The notes under the pieces are model-generated. The model ran no database searches. It worked only from the letters and a program-made list of their open reading frames with translations, and had not been told where the DNA came from. Shown here piece after piece: positions 28,106 to 37,222 of a stretch of 60,416 nt of DNA. The position numbers and the translations under genes were made by a program. Positions within the stretch are counted from its first letter, which is position 1; every line of letters starts with the position of its first letter. Source of the stretch: Tannerella sp. (GTDB lineage Bacteria; Bacteroidota; Bacteroidia; Bacteroidales; Tannerellaceae); NCBI GenBank assembly GCA_031276175.1, contig JAISNP010000117.1, positions 1 to 60,416 of the forward strand, read 5' to 3'.

Positions 28106-30397
28106 TTACTCATATTTCTCCTTCATGCACCTTACCGAAAAGCCGCTCGCTCTGGGCATGTGTTCGATTGTTGCGTTGCCGTTCCTGATATGAAGCGCCT
28201 TGGCCTGTGTTCCTGCGGTTTCTGCCGTCCAGTAGTAACCGTCCGTACCGACGTCGAACAATTGGCCTGAGCTGAAGTCCATTCCTCCTGCGGCGGGAAG
28301 TACAAGGCCGCCTTCGTAAGCCTGCCCGTAATTCCATCCGCCTGTGGGCGCGAGGGCGTTCAGAAATTCGGCCGAAGTGGGGAGCCTCCATCCGGCAGGA
28401 CAGGGGTCGTATACGGATTTTATACCGCCTGTTGTCCATAAATTATCAAGATCGCCCGTGCTCGACCAGGCGAAAGGCGGCAGGTCGCTTTTGATAAAGA
28501 CGGTGGGTCGTTTGTGCGACTGCTCCAGCGGATTGCTTCCGAGCGCCGCTACATCCTGTACGGTGACAGTCACGGGTGTAGCCCCCCTGTATACCGGCTG
28601 TATCGTATTTCCGGTTAATGCGGCGGCGCGCGGGAAAGGTTCTTTCCTCCCCCACTGGTATTTCAGCCCGTACGAGCCGACGTTTCCCGGAGCATTCGTC
28701 GTCGCACCCAGGTTTCTGTCCATGAATATGTTTCCTTTATAATTTACCTGAAAGACCTGACTGTCGGGGTTATAGCCGCGCCACACGTGCCATGTCCACA
28801 GGGTATCGCCGCTGCCGGTATTGCGCAATGCAAATACGGCGTTTCCGTCGTTTGCCAGCGTCACGGAGGCGGAACTGCCGGAAAGCGTAACCGTTGAATT
28901 GTTCTGGACGTCTTCCCAAACCAGCTGCACGTCATGAGAATTGGCCGGTATGTAGCGATTTACGCCGTCCATATTGGCCGTTTGGTAATAGAGGTTCACC
29001 GCCGGCGACGTGGTCAATACGGAGATGCAGCCTGTGAAAGATGCGTACTGGCGCACGCGGATAATTTTTTTCAGCGTACCCGCCGTGAAGGTGATCGTGC
29101 CTTCGCGCACATAGGAGGTGTGCAGTTCGCCGCAGTTGAAAGTAGAGGATACGCCGTCTTCGGTATTCGAAGTGAAAAGCGCGCCGCTGTAATCCACGCT
29201 CCACGGGGACGGATAGTTGGTTTCCACCCATATCTTTTTCGAGCCGCCGCCGGCGTCCGCAATCAGATCGCCTTCGCTCAGTCCGAGGTAATACTGTCCG
29301 TCGAAGACGAAGTCGCGCAGGTGTTCATCAATCGCCATCAGATCATATTCCAGATTTGCGCTCCTTGCGGCGGCAGCTTCGGCTTTGGTATTAAAGCCCG
29401 GCCGCGATATGCTTTTGATATTTATCAGGTAGCGGAAATTGCGCAGCAGAGGAAGCAAATGGCCGTCTTTGGCGGCGAAGTCGACGCGGTAAAACAACTC
29501 CATCCCCCCGTATGCGGCGCCTATCACAAGGAATACCGGCGGCTGATACGGATTCGTACTGTCTGCCTCCGTCACATATATTTCATTGAAAAACTTGTTG
29601 GCGGACGCTTCCGGCACGGTATATTCGTGCTCCACCGTATTGGCTGCGGAACCTGCGGGCACGCTGGGTTCCCTGACCTGCTTCATCGAAGCATTGAAAT
29701 TAGAGGGAGTGGGGATAAGCAATCCCCTGTTTTGCGTATTATACACATACACATGTTTTATCTTGAAGTGGGTACCAAATCCGATAGCCGGGTCGGAAGC
29801 AAACAGGTCGACACCGACATCTATCTTGGCAATGCTTCGCAGCATCGCTATTTCGAGACGTTTCATCACTACGGGATCCTGTATCAAGACATATTCCGAA
29901 GCCTCGCCCCACATGGGAAACGGCTTGCAGGGCGAAGTCGGCCATTTTTCCGTAAATTCGAATTTCAAGCGGTTGTAAATGCCCGTCAACGGTTCGCCCA
30001 CAGTAAGCGATGCGGCGTCCAGTACCGAAGACGCATTGGCAATCATCACAAGTTTCAACGGCGCCCTGTATCTTTGCATCCTGGCGGTTACATCTTTCTT
30101 GTTGCCGTAGATGCCGCCCAACGCATCTTCTATTTTTGCAGGATCTACCGACACACGATAACAAAACGTATCTACATTCGAACTGTTTTTCGAAAACGCC
30201 AGAATGTCCAGCGTCCGAATCTCATTTTCGTCCGTCGCCGAAGCGGCATAGGTCGACGGATGAACTGCTCCCGGTACTACCAGGGAAATTTTCACGTCGG
30301 ACGTTTCTCCTCCACTGTCGGGAACGACCGTTATGTCTTCAACGGAGCACGAAACGATGCACCATATCAGAAAAATTATGCAATCCCGTTTTTTCAT
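28106..30397 (-). CDS. Fimbrillin-like lipoprotein with C-terminal FISUMP domain
   Basis: A 763-residue lipoprotein (signal peptide with lipobox cysteine at residue 17, FLIWCIVSC). Residues ~25-340 resemble the Mfa-type fimbrillin/DUF4906 fold (EIRTLDILAFSKNSS ... PFPMWGEASEYVLI ... HVYVYNTQNRGLLIP). A BACON-like segment follows at ~360-450 (WVETNYPSPWSVDYSG). Residues ~555-763 are a FISUMP domain: FMDRNLGATTNAPG, YQWGRKEPFPRA, PCPAGWRLPTSAEF, YYWTAETAG, and SGFSVRCMKE at the end. It is probably an accessory or tip pilin of the type V pilus. It lies 36 bp downstream of the preceding fimbrillin gene in the same operon. Confidence 0.8.
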   Translation of the reverse strand: MKKRDCIIFLIWCIVSCSVEDITVVPDSGGETSDVKISLVVPGAVHPSTYAASATDENEIRTLDILAFSKNSSNVDTFCYRVSVDPAKIEDALGGIYGNKKDVTARMQRYRAPLKLVMIANASSVLDAASLTVGEPLTGIYNRLKFEFTEKWPTSPCKPFPMWGEASEYVLIQDPVVMKRLEIAMLRSIAKIDVGVDLFASDPAIGFGTHFKIKHVYVYNTQNRGLLIPTPSNFNASMKQVREPSVPAGSAANTVEHEYTVPEASANKFFNEIYVTEADSTNPYQPPVFLVIGAAYGGMELFYRVDFAAKDGHLLPLLRNFRYLINIKSISRPGFNTKAEAAAARSANLEYDLMAIDEHLRDFVFDGQYYLGLSEGDLIADAGGGSKKIWVETNYPSPWSVDYSGALFTSNTEDGVSSTFNCGELHTSYVREGTITFTAGTLKKIIRVRQYASFTGCISVLTTSPAVNLYYQTANMDGVNRYIPANSHDVQLVWEDVQNNSTVTLSGSSASVTLANDGNAVFALRNTGSGDTLWTWHVWRGYNPDSQVFQVNYKGNIFMDRNLGATTNAPGNVGSYGLKYQWGRKEPFPRAAALTGNTIQPVYRGATPVTVTVQDVAALGSNPLEQSHKRPTVFIKSDLPPFAWSSTGDLDNLWTTGGIKSVYDPCPAGWRLPTSAEFLNALAPTGGWNYGQAYEGGLVLPAAGGMDFSSGQLFDVGTDGYYWTAETAGTQAKALHIRNGNATIEHMPRASGFSVRCMKEKYE

Positions 30398-30433
30398 TCC
30401 CTTACCGTATTATTTATAACCTTCGATTTTCTC

Positions 30434-31831
30434 CTAAAGAGACTTTTGTACCAATTTAAACCTTTTCGTCATATTGCCCGCCCTGACATTAATATAACCT
30501 GTACGTCCTCCCGAAGGAGCGGTTGTGGACAATGTGATTTTCATATACCCGTTTTGCTTGTCTACGGAGATCCACGCATCTTCCGGCACGGCCGTCCATC
30601 CTTCGGGATGGTCTGTCTCCACGCCGACATAAAACACACCCTGCCCCGTTACTTCCAAACTGCTCCGGTTCAGGCTTAACATGTGCATTTCCTTTACTAC
30701 CACATTATTTATATCGGCCAGATTCCATGCAAGGATTTCGACGCCCATATTGCCTTTCTTGCCGTAAAACGCACTGTCGGGCGTATTATGTCCGTCGCCG
30801 GAAACGCTGTTAATGATAAACTGATAACGGTGGTTTCTGAGCAGCGAATGATAACTTTTGAACTTTCCCTCCGAGTCTTTTACCATGAAATCAAGGCGGT
30901 AATACTGCTTACGGCCATCCGGCACGTAGATTCCCCCGACGACAAGGCATGTAGCGGAGAAGTCGTCTCCGGAATTAACGGAGTCGGCCTCGTAAGTATA
31001 TATCGTATGCGTCAACTTATGCTCGGTGGGCGTAACCGGATAATGCAGGGGAGTCGGCACGTTAAGCGGCAGTGTCATGTTCACCGTCGGAATCGAGGGG
31101 GCTTTCACTTTTCTATCGACGGCAATGTATTTTATTCCGTCGGGAGCCACGCGGCCGTATACTTTCCGGTTGTAAAGGTAGACGTCTTCGAGCGTAAAAC
31201 GAGGTGTGACGGTCGCATTGTCCGCATAGACTTCTACCGAGACCACGCTCCGCAGGAGTGTGATGCCATTCGGCTTTCTCAAGTTCAAACCATCGTCAAT
31301 CCGTACCTTATCGCTTTCGCCCCACATGGGGAAAGGTCGATATGTATCCGTCTCCACAGGCCACGCTCCGGAATTATAGGAAAGCAACCGCTCCAGCAAC
31401 AATTCCTTGCGTGTATCTCTGGCCATAGTCATTGCAGTCAGTTCGTCCCGCACGTTCGCAAGAAATACCAGACGGCAATCTGTCGTGTCGTTTTTCCGAA
31501 GCGTCACCGTGAATTGTTTTTCATTCGTGTCTGTGGTTACAATCGACGAGCCTTCCACACGGTAATCGAAATATTCCGCCTGAGTCGCGTTGTCGACGCG
31601 GAAAACCAGTACGTCTATATTTCTTATATCATTTTCGGCAATATCGTTCATTGCGTACGTCTGTGGGGTAGCGTTGGGCATACGAACCGTAAAAGTCACA
31701 TGTTCTACGTCTTCCTTCACCGGGACAGGCTCTTCTATTATGGTCGTACACGACCATAACAGCGCAGGCAGGCAAATGCACAACGCGACAAGCTTCAATC
31801 CGCAGTACGATATTTTATATGCCTTCGTCAT
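30434..31831 (-). CDS. Fimbrillin-like lipoprotein (DUF4906 type) with BACON-like end
   Basis: A 465-residue lipoprotein (ALLWSC, cysteine 28). The N-terminal region EVxFTVRMPNATP-like strands, ENDIRNIDVLVFRVDN and PFPMWGESDKVRIDDG parallel the next protein in the operon, identifying it as a pilus-subunit paralogue. The last ~80 residues (SLEVTGQGVFYVGVETDHPEGW ... YINVRAGNMTKRFKLVQ) resemble a BACON domain, usually a carbohydrate- or surface-associated module. It starts 21 bp downstream of the Mfa2-type gene and is likely an accessory subunit comparable in position to Mfa3/Mfa4 of Porphyromonas. Confidence 0.75.
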   Translation of the reverse strand: MTKAYKISYCGLKLVALCICLPALLWSCTTIIEEPVPVKEDVEHVTFTVRMPNATPQTYAMNDIAENDIRNIDVLVFRVDNATQAEYFDYRVEGSSIVTTDTNEKQFTVTLRKNDTTDCRLVFLANVRDELTAMTMARDTRKELLLERLLSYNSGAWPVETDTYRPFPMWGESDKVRIDDGLNLRKPNGITLLRSVVSVEVYADNATVTPRFTLEDVYLYNRKVYGRVAPDGIKYIAVDRKVKAPSIPTVNMTLPLNVPTPLHYPVTPTEHKLTHTIYTYEADSVNSGDDFSATCLVVGGIYVPDGRKQYYRLDFMVKDSEGKFKSYHSLLRNHRYQFIINSVSGDGHNTPDSAFYGKKGNMGVEILAWNLADINNVVVKEMHMLSLNRSSLEVTGQGVFYVGVETDHPEGWTAVPEDAWISVDKQNGYMKITLSTTAPSGGRTGYINVRAGNMTKRFKLVQKSL

Positions 31832-31852
31832 TTTCTTTTATTTGTCTATCGG

Positions 31853-32929
31853 TTACATGAATAATTCGTTATCGCTCGAAGACAGTTTCCAGTTGCCGAT
31901 CTCTATTTCGACGGAAAGGGAACTTTCGTCGTCGGGATCGCCTTCAATATTAAACGTCAAGTAAAACTCATACATGGTAGTGAAATCCAGCGGGTCGCCA
32001 CTTTCTGCCGTATATTTTTCCGCCGTATATTGTTTGATAAGTTTTACCAGATCAATCCCTTCGTTCATCCCCCTGAGTTTCCACACTCTTCCGTTACGGA
32101 AAAATCGCAATACCGGTTTCCGATCATTGTCGACAAGCAACGTGGTGCGCGACGCATTCCATATCGTACGATCCGGGGTGGGATTAAAACCTGTTTTATA
32201 TATGTGCGTGGGAGCGCTGACAGGCTTGTTAGTGAAATCGTAACAACTGTTATTGTCGGTAATCAGCATTTCGAAAATTTCGCTGTCGTTGACGCCTATA
32301 CCGGAACCTTGTCTTACGGCGGATCCCGCAAGCTTTATATTAAATGTATATGTATCCTGCCGCAGGTGAATCCTTAAAGAATCGGATATGCGGATTGAGG
32401 TATTTTCAATTATGCCGTAATACAGATTCTCGACCGGCAATATAATGGTATCGCCTTCAAAACGGTAATTTACGGTAAAATCGTTAAACCGGCTGAGTTT
32501 TTTTGCAGGTGAAGCCGGCGTTACGGCAAAATCCGTTTTCTGCAACCCGCCCCATGCTACAAACGTATATTTGCCGGCAGACAGTTCAATCTCCATACAA
32601 TACGTGTCTTTTTGTCGTAAAAGAGGTTGCATGTCGGTATATTTGTCTATAAACACTCCCGTGGAATCGAAGATATACAAATCCACTTGTGATACGGACT
32701 CCAAATCGCCTCGGCGGATTCCTTTTCTAATCCCCATATCGGCGCTGCTCGTCTCCGTCGCTTCCATGTAGTCGAAGAATACGCGCACTTTCCCGACGGT
32801 GTCGTCAACTGACGGTGCGGGAACAGGGTTGCAATCACTCATGTCATCGTTGAGACACGATTGAAAAGACAAACTCATCGTCGCAACGCACATTGTCCAT
32901 AGAAAATATATTTTTGACAGCTGTTTCAT
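31853..32929 (-). CDS. FimB/Mfa2-family pilus anchor lipoprotein
   Basis: A 358-residue lipoprotein (SFQSC, cysteine 25) with the Mfa2/FimB pattern: SQVDLYIFDSTGVFIDKYTD, then ELSAGKYTFVAWGGLQ, and a transthyretin-like second domain ending LTFNIEGDPDDESSLSVEIEIGNW. In known type V pili this protein anchors the fibre in the outer membrane and controls its length. It is the second gene of the locus, downstream of the major fimbrillin and separated from it by a terminator-like hairpin. Confidence 0.85.
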   Translation of the reverse strand: MKQLSKIYFLWTMCVATMSLSFQSCLNDDMSDCNPVPAPSVDDTVGKVRVFFDYMEATETSSADMGIRKGIRRGDLESVSQVDLYIFDSTGVFIDKYTDMQPLLRQKDTYCMEIELSAGKYTFVAWGGLQKTDFAVTPASPAKKLSRFNDFTVNYRFEGDTIILPVENLYYGIIENTSIRISDSLRIHLRQDTYTFNIKLAGSAVRQGSGIGVNDSEIFEMLITDNNSCYDFTNKPVSAPTHIYKTGFNPTPDRTIWNASRTTLLVDNDRKPVLRFFRNGRVWKLRGMNEGIDLVKLIKQYTAEKYTAESGDPLDFTTMYEFYLTFNIEGDPDDESSLSVEIEIGNWKLSSSDNELFM

Positions 32930-33068
32930 TTTTTATTGTAATACGCTTCCTTTTCTCTTTTTTCTTCAAATTTTGAAGGGGTAATAGTTTAATGTGTAAG
33001 ATTTCCCCTTTTTTTCCTTATGCACTGCTACACTACACACCGTCACAATCCGCGTAATCATTCAAATC

Positions 33069-33116
33069 AAAAAAAGGGAGGGCTGCAAAGCCTTGAGGCG
33101 CGCCCTCCTCTTTTTT
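33069..33116 (-). terminator. Terminator/attenuator between major fimbrillin and anchor genes
   Basis: Stem GGAGGGC (33077-33083) with GCCCTCC (33102-33108) and a GCCTTGAGGC inner stem. On the minus strand it is followed by a T-run (A at 33069-33075). It sits about 20 bp after the fimbrillin stop and could limit readthrough so that the major subunit is made in excess over the anchor. Confidence 0.75.
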
Positions 33117-33130
33117 ATCGTCAGCCGCGA

Positions 33131-34579
33131 TTAAAGCGGACCAAGTTCATGCTCCGTAGTAATAAGCGACCAATTCTGGATGGTCACATCCACGGTAAGA
33201 TGCGTTTGGGTCCCAAGCGGATTGTTCGGATTGGGTTCATTCGGATTGGGATATCCCAAGGCATTGAATTTTTTGATGTTAAGCGTGTAGCAGAAATTAC
33301 GCGCCGTAGCGTAATCGCCGTAAATCGCTTTTTGTGCCGCTGTTTCGGGAGCCAGATAAATCAAATAAAAACAATAGCCGTTTTTATAATTACCGAGATA
33401 TTTACGGCCGGCCGCTTCCGGATTGTCGCTATCCGTAGCCCATGCAACAGTATCCGTCGCAGATGTGAAATACAAATATTCGCCACCTGCTGTGGTAAAT
33501 ACATACAAATCATTCTGCACAACGGTATTTCCTGATGTATCAATCACATTTGTAGTGGCATTATAACCGGTAACAACGTAGTCGGGATAGAAAAGCGCCC
33601 TTACGGATGCGTATGTCATCGCTCCTTGCAAATACGGTGATTGGCTGGTATTCTCAACCGCATATTTCGTGTTTCTGGCGGTTATAGCCGTAGAGGAAGC
33701 ATTGACGTCCACATATTCGGACGCAGTGGCATTCCATGGGGTAGCTCCGTAATCATTTACAAATTCGTTGAACAAACCGGGACTGGACGAATAGTTCGGG
33801 TCTTCAACCACCGAGCCTGATATTTTCTGTAAAGGATACGTCTTTGTATTTACATTACCCAAACAGAATTTCAATCCGTTGGCGATTTCAGGATGGAACG
33901 TAACGCCCGACGCCGTATTATTGGGTGCAGTGCCGATATTGTCCGCTTTTAAGGAAGTGACTTTGGACGCCAGACGCGCTACGGTTACAGGGAACACATT
34001 CTTGTTTTCGCCTCTCGGACTCGTTACACCCGATTCAATATTAAACGTCGTGTTAGCCGTCGTATTGACGCTGAACATGGCAAACCCTCCGCCGGCTGAA
34101 GTGATTGTATCTCTCAAAGCGGCCGAAACGGCTTCCTGATAAACACCATATGCGCCGCTGTTTTGAATCACCGCTTTAGCTGCCGCAGACAAGTTAAGCC
34201 CTACATAAATTTTCTTGCCGTTCCCGCTCAATACCTGAATCGAATCTTTCATTTTATACACGTCGCCATCCAGAGTGAAATCCGCAAGCGTCTTTGATAC
34301 ATGTTTTTCAAGCGATGCGCCGTAAACATATATGTCCGCCGTCTTAAATTGAACTTCAGCGCTCGTAGCATTATTATCCGCATATGTCGCTACTCTGGGG
34401 ATGGATATTGCCATTGCAGTCGGTTTTCCTTCGACAATCTCTTCTCCCCCATTATCCACCACCGTAGTGGTAGTACAACCTGCAAGCCCCGACATTGTCA
34501 GGACGCAAACAGCTAAGAAACCGAATGTTAACATCCGGACTTTTCCAATTCTCTCTTCTTCTCTTTTTTTCTTTTTCAT
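33131..34579 (-). CDS. Major fimbrillin, FimA/Mfa1 family
   Basis: A 482-residue lipoprotein precursor (LAGC, cysteine 35). Arg62 in AISIPRVATYADNN is a plausible trypsin-like cleavage site, matching the Arg-gingipain processing that primes type V pilin donor-strand exchange. The middle carries GGGFAMFSVN and FPVTVARLASKVTSL, typical of the fimbrillin fold; the C-terminus HLTVDVTIQNWSLITTEHELGPL resembles the Mfa1 donor strand region. It is first in the pilus operon, with AGGAG 9-13 bases before the ATG. Ser/Thr/Asn enrichment fits a surface polymer. Confidence 0.85.
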   Translation of the reverse strand: MKKKKREEERIGKVRMLTFGFLAVCVLTMSGLAGCTTTTVVDNGGEEIVEGKPTAMAISIPRVATYADNNATSAEVQFKTADIYVYGASLEKHVSKTLADFTLDGDVYKMKDSIQVLSGNGKKIYVGLNLSAAAKAVIQNSGAYGVYQEAVSAALRDTITSAGGGFAMFSVNTTANTTFNIESGVTSPRGENKNVFPVTVARLASKVTSLKADNIGTAPNNTASGVTFHPEIANGLKFCLGNVNTKTYPLQKISGSVVEDPNYSSSPGLFNEFVNDYGATPWNATASEYVDVNASSTAITARNTKYAVENTSQSPYLQGAMTYASVRALFYPDYVVTGYNATTNVIDTSGNTVVQNDLYVFTTAGGEYLYFTSATDTVAWATDSDNPEAAGRKYLGNYKNGYCFYLIYLAPETAAQKAIYGDYATARNFCYTLNIKKFNALGYPNPNEPNPNNPLGTQTHLTVDVTIQNWSLITTEHELGPL

Positions 34580-34691
34580 TTTTAAACTCCTCGTTTAGTT
34601 TTTAAATTACACTGTCTTAATAAAACACTAATTCTGAAAATCTTTCTCCAATTATTGAAACAATTTCGTAATTGTCTCATTATAATCAGTG

Positions 34692-34699
34692 CAAAGGTG
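34692..34699 (-). promoter_or_regulatory. -7-like box CACCTTTG upstream of the pilus operon
   Basis: One mismatch to TAnnTTTG on the minus strand, about 112 bp before the fimbrillin ATG. The leader contains the inverted repeat CAATTA...TAATTG. No pair of long inverted repeats suggesting a phase-invertible promoter was seen. Confidence 0.4.
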
Positions 34700-35301
34700 G
34701 GGACTTTTTCATAAACAGCGATACTTTATCAAGTTTTTTTCTTCATATATTTCTCCTAAAATATTTATGATATAAAATTACACCGCCTTAACTGTTCAAA
34801 AGTTCAGCGTTTTACGCTTTTAATGATGTATGTGCTCACGATTTATTTCAAAATATGCTCATATATCGCAGATTTACATATTTTCCGAAGAAACAGATGA
34901 AAAATAACGGAGTGTGGATTGAGGTGCCGAATCATCGGATTTGCTTCTCCGGATTGTTCTATCTTCCGCGATGCCGGAAATTGCATTTAGCGCCTGTTAT
35001 TATCCTGCCGGATTGCTTCCGCGAGACTGTTACAAACGGATATTTTAAATTTCAAGCGATACTTTCTGCATAGAAAGAAGATATTATGCCCCCCAGTCCG
35101 GTGTATTTCGTGCGGACGAGATTATATCCCGTTCGATTTATCCGGCGGGATTTCAATTCGCATGCAAATACGCAACCGAACGGAATCGGTAACGTGTATT
35201 GTACGCGATATGGTAATGCAAATGTACAAATCCACGTCGCACACAGTATAATTGCGTGAGTTCGACGCAATAAAAAGGCAAAAATATCAGGGAAAGAGAT
35301 A
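34700..35301. other. Non-coding spacer
   Basis: AT-rich region between the pilus promoter and the 35.3-kb array. No gene was recognised on either strand. A direct role in pilus regulation is possible from position alone. Confidence 0.5.
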
Positions 35302-35901
35302 ATTGTTCGCAATATTGTCGACGTCTCCGCCGAAAGTGTCGACGTCTCCGCCGAAAGTGTCGACGTCTCTGCCAAGAGTGTCGACGTCTCCGCCGAAAGT
35401 GTCGACGTCTGTGCCGAAAGTGTCGACGTCTGTGCCGAAAGTGTCGACGTCTCTGCCGAAAGTGTCGACGTCTGCGCCGAGAATGTCGACGTCTGTGCCG
35501 AAAGTGTCGACGTCTCCGCCGAAAGTGTCGACGTCTCTGCCAAGAATGTCGACGTCTGCGCCGAAAGTGTCGACGTCTCCGCCAAGGTTGTCGACGTCTG
35601 CGCCGAAAGTGTCGACGTCTGCGCCGAAAGTGTCGACGTCTGTGCCGAAAGTGTCGACGTCTCCGCCGAAAGTGTCGACGTCTGCGCCGAGAGTGTCGAC
35701 GTCTCCGCTGAAAGTGTCGACGTCTGCGCCAAGGTTGTCGACGTCTGCGCCGAAAGTGTCGACGTCTGCGCCAAGGTTGTCGACGTCTGCGCCAAGGTTG
35801 TCGACGTCTCCGCCGAAAGTGTCGACGTCTGCGCCGAGAGTGTCGACGTCGTGCGTGTCATTGTCGGCAATAAACCGGATATTGTCGACAATGCACGTTT
35901 T
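35302..35901. repeat. Tandem array, 25 perfect-register 21-bp units with distinct caps
   Basis: Twenty-five units run from 35317 to 35841 with no insertion or deletion. Every unit starts with the invariant GTCGACGTCT; the remaining 11 bases vary (for example CCGCCGAAAGT, GTGCCGAAAGT, GCGCCAAGGTT). Both ends carry units of another type: ATTGTTCGCAAT/ATTGTCGAC on the left (35302-35322) and ATTGTCGGCAAT/ATTGTCGACAAT on the right (35860 and 35881), as in the 47.4-kb array. It lies between the divergent pilus operon and the methyltransferase gene. Both strands are open in frame because the unit is seven codons. Confidence 0.93.
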
Positions 35902-35992
35902 TGCCTATTCAAAATAATTTCTCAAACTTACTTTCGGGTAATTTGCCGAGACTTCCGACGTCTCAGGTCATTCCGAAATCGGCGAAAGGTTG

Positions 35993-36000
35993 TACATTTG
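35993..36000 (+). promoter_or_regulatory. -7 promoter box TACATTTG, almost at the start codon
   Basis: Exact TAnnTTTG match ending four bases before the methyltransferase ATG at 36005. If used, transcription would begin at or very near the start codon and give a leaderless message. Confidence 0.45.
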
Positions 36001-36004
36001 CCCG

Positions 36005-37222
36005 ATGGAAGTATCGGAACGTTTGTTTTCGTTTATCGAGACACATGCGGCGGACGACCTGTCGCAGTTGCTGCTTTCGGCCGGGCGTTATCCCGAGGTC
36101 GACGTCCGTTTTGCGGTGGAGCAGATTGCGTCGCGACGCCATCTCCGCGGGAAATTACCGACGTGGGAGGCGGACGGGCGGTTGCTTTTTCCTTCGCGCA
36201 GGGCTGCGGAGCAGTGTTCGTCCGAATTTACGGCGCGCTACAAGCAGCGGTTGCTTGAGGGGGAGAGGCATCTCTGCGACCTGACGGGAGGGCTGGGGGT
36301 GGATGCGTATTATTTTTCTCTTCGTACGGAGGGCGTGACGTATGTGGAGTGCGACGGTGCGTGTTTCGAGACGGCGATGTATAATTTTGAGCGTCTGAAG
36401 GCCGGGAATATCACGGGATATAATGCAGATGCCCGCGCGGTGTCGGGCGAAATCGCCCGTCCGGACGTGTTTTACCTTGATCCTTCGCGGCGCGTGACGG
36501 GCAATACGCGCGTTTTCGCGCTGCGTGACTGTACGCCCGACTTGACGGAAATGTTGCCTTGTTTGCTGCGCCGTGCGCCCAAGGTGATTGCCAAACTTTC
36601 GCCGATGCTTGATGTGCGACATGCGCTTGATGTGCTGCCTGCGACGTGCGAGATACACGTTGTTTCGGTGCGGAACGAATGTAAGGAACTGCTTTTTGTT
36701 ATGCGGAGCGGTGCGAAAAGGGGCGACGATATGCCCGTGCAGTGCATCAACTTCACCGCGGACGGCGGAGAGCAGGTGTTCCGCTTTTGCCTCCGGGAGG
36801 AAAGGGAGGCGGAAAGTCGCATTTGCCGTCGGGTGCAGGCCTGGTTGTATGAGCCGAATGCGTCGATTCTGAAAGCCGGGGCATACAAGCTGATTGCGCA
36901 GCGGTACGGTGTGGAAAAGCTGCACGCAAGCAGTCATTTGTATACGTCCGACGATTGTTTGCACGCTTTTCCGGGGCGGGTATTTCGTGTCGAGGGGGTG
37001 TTTGCGTTCAATAATGCTTTTTGTCGCACGATTGTGCGCGACGTTCCGCAGGCGAATCTGTCGGTACGAAATTTTCCGCTGACGGCGGGCGAATTGCGCA
37101 AACGCCTCCGCATAGCCGATGGCGGCGACGTTTTTATGTTTGCCACTACACTGGCGGCGGGTAATGAAAAAGTCGTGATTCTTTGCCGTAAGGCGGAGCG
37201 AGTCAGCGTTCGGGCGGATTGA
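36005..37222 (+). CDS. Class I SAM-dependent methyltransferase with THUMP-like/PG1098-type C-terminal domain
   Basis: A 405-residue cytosolic protein. The N-terminal helical segment ends at about residue 75 (PTWEADGRLLFPSRRAAEQCSSEFTARYK). The SAM-binding domain shows DLTGGLGVDAYYFS (motif I), YVECD (motif II) and FYLDPSRR (motif IV). A C-terminal ferredoxin-like domain follows (YEPNASILKAGAYKLIAQRYGVEKLHASSHLY), as in the Bacteroidota PG1098-like group. The substrate is unknown. A frame extension of five codons upstream overlaps the promoter box and was not used. It overlaps recQ tail to tail by 20 bp. Confidence 0.82.
   Translation: MEVSERLFSFIETHAADDLSQLLLSAGRYPEVDVRFAVEQIASRRHLRGKLPTWEADGRLLFPSRRAAEQCSSEFTARYKQRLLEGERHLCDLTGGLGVDAYYFSLRTEGVTYVECDGACFETAMYNFERLKAGNITGYNADARAVSGEIARPDVFYLDPSRRVTGNTRVFALRDCTPDLTEMLPCLLRRAPKVIAKLSPMLDVRHALDVLPATCEIHVVSVRNECKELLFVMRSGAKRGDDMPVQCINFTADGGEQVFRFCLREEREAESRICRRVQAWLYEPNASILKAGAYKLIAQRYGVEKLHASSHLYTSDDCLHAFPGRVFRVEGVFAFNNAFCRTIVRDVPQANLSVRNFPLTAGELRKRLRIADGGDVFMFATTLAAGNEKVVILCRKAERVSVRAD

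Noticed and set aside
27801-28106. Heptad-repeat frames (PTKVWLE type) in the 27.9-kb array
   Set aside because: Same effect of a 21-bp unit; several overlapping frames on both strands, no start context or family.
34855-35073. 72-residue plus-strand frame in the spacer before the 35.3-kb array
   Set aside because: No ribosome-binding context, no family resemblance and AT-rich non-coding surroundings.
34580-35301. Phase-variable invertible promoter for the pilus operon
   Set aside because: No pair of sufficiently long inverted repeats flanks the promoter region; only short local inverted repeats were seen.
35317-35841. CRISPR array
   Set aside because: Repeat plus spacer would be only 21 bp, the 'spacers' are 11 bases and recur, and no cas genes are present.
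35052-35912. 286-residue minus-strand frame and 204-residue plus-strand frame across the 35.3-kb array
   Set aside because: The unit is 21 bp (seven codons), so any frame lacking a stop in one unit stays open; both strands are open and the flanking residues show no domain or signal peptide.
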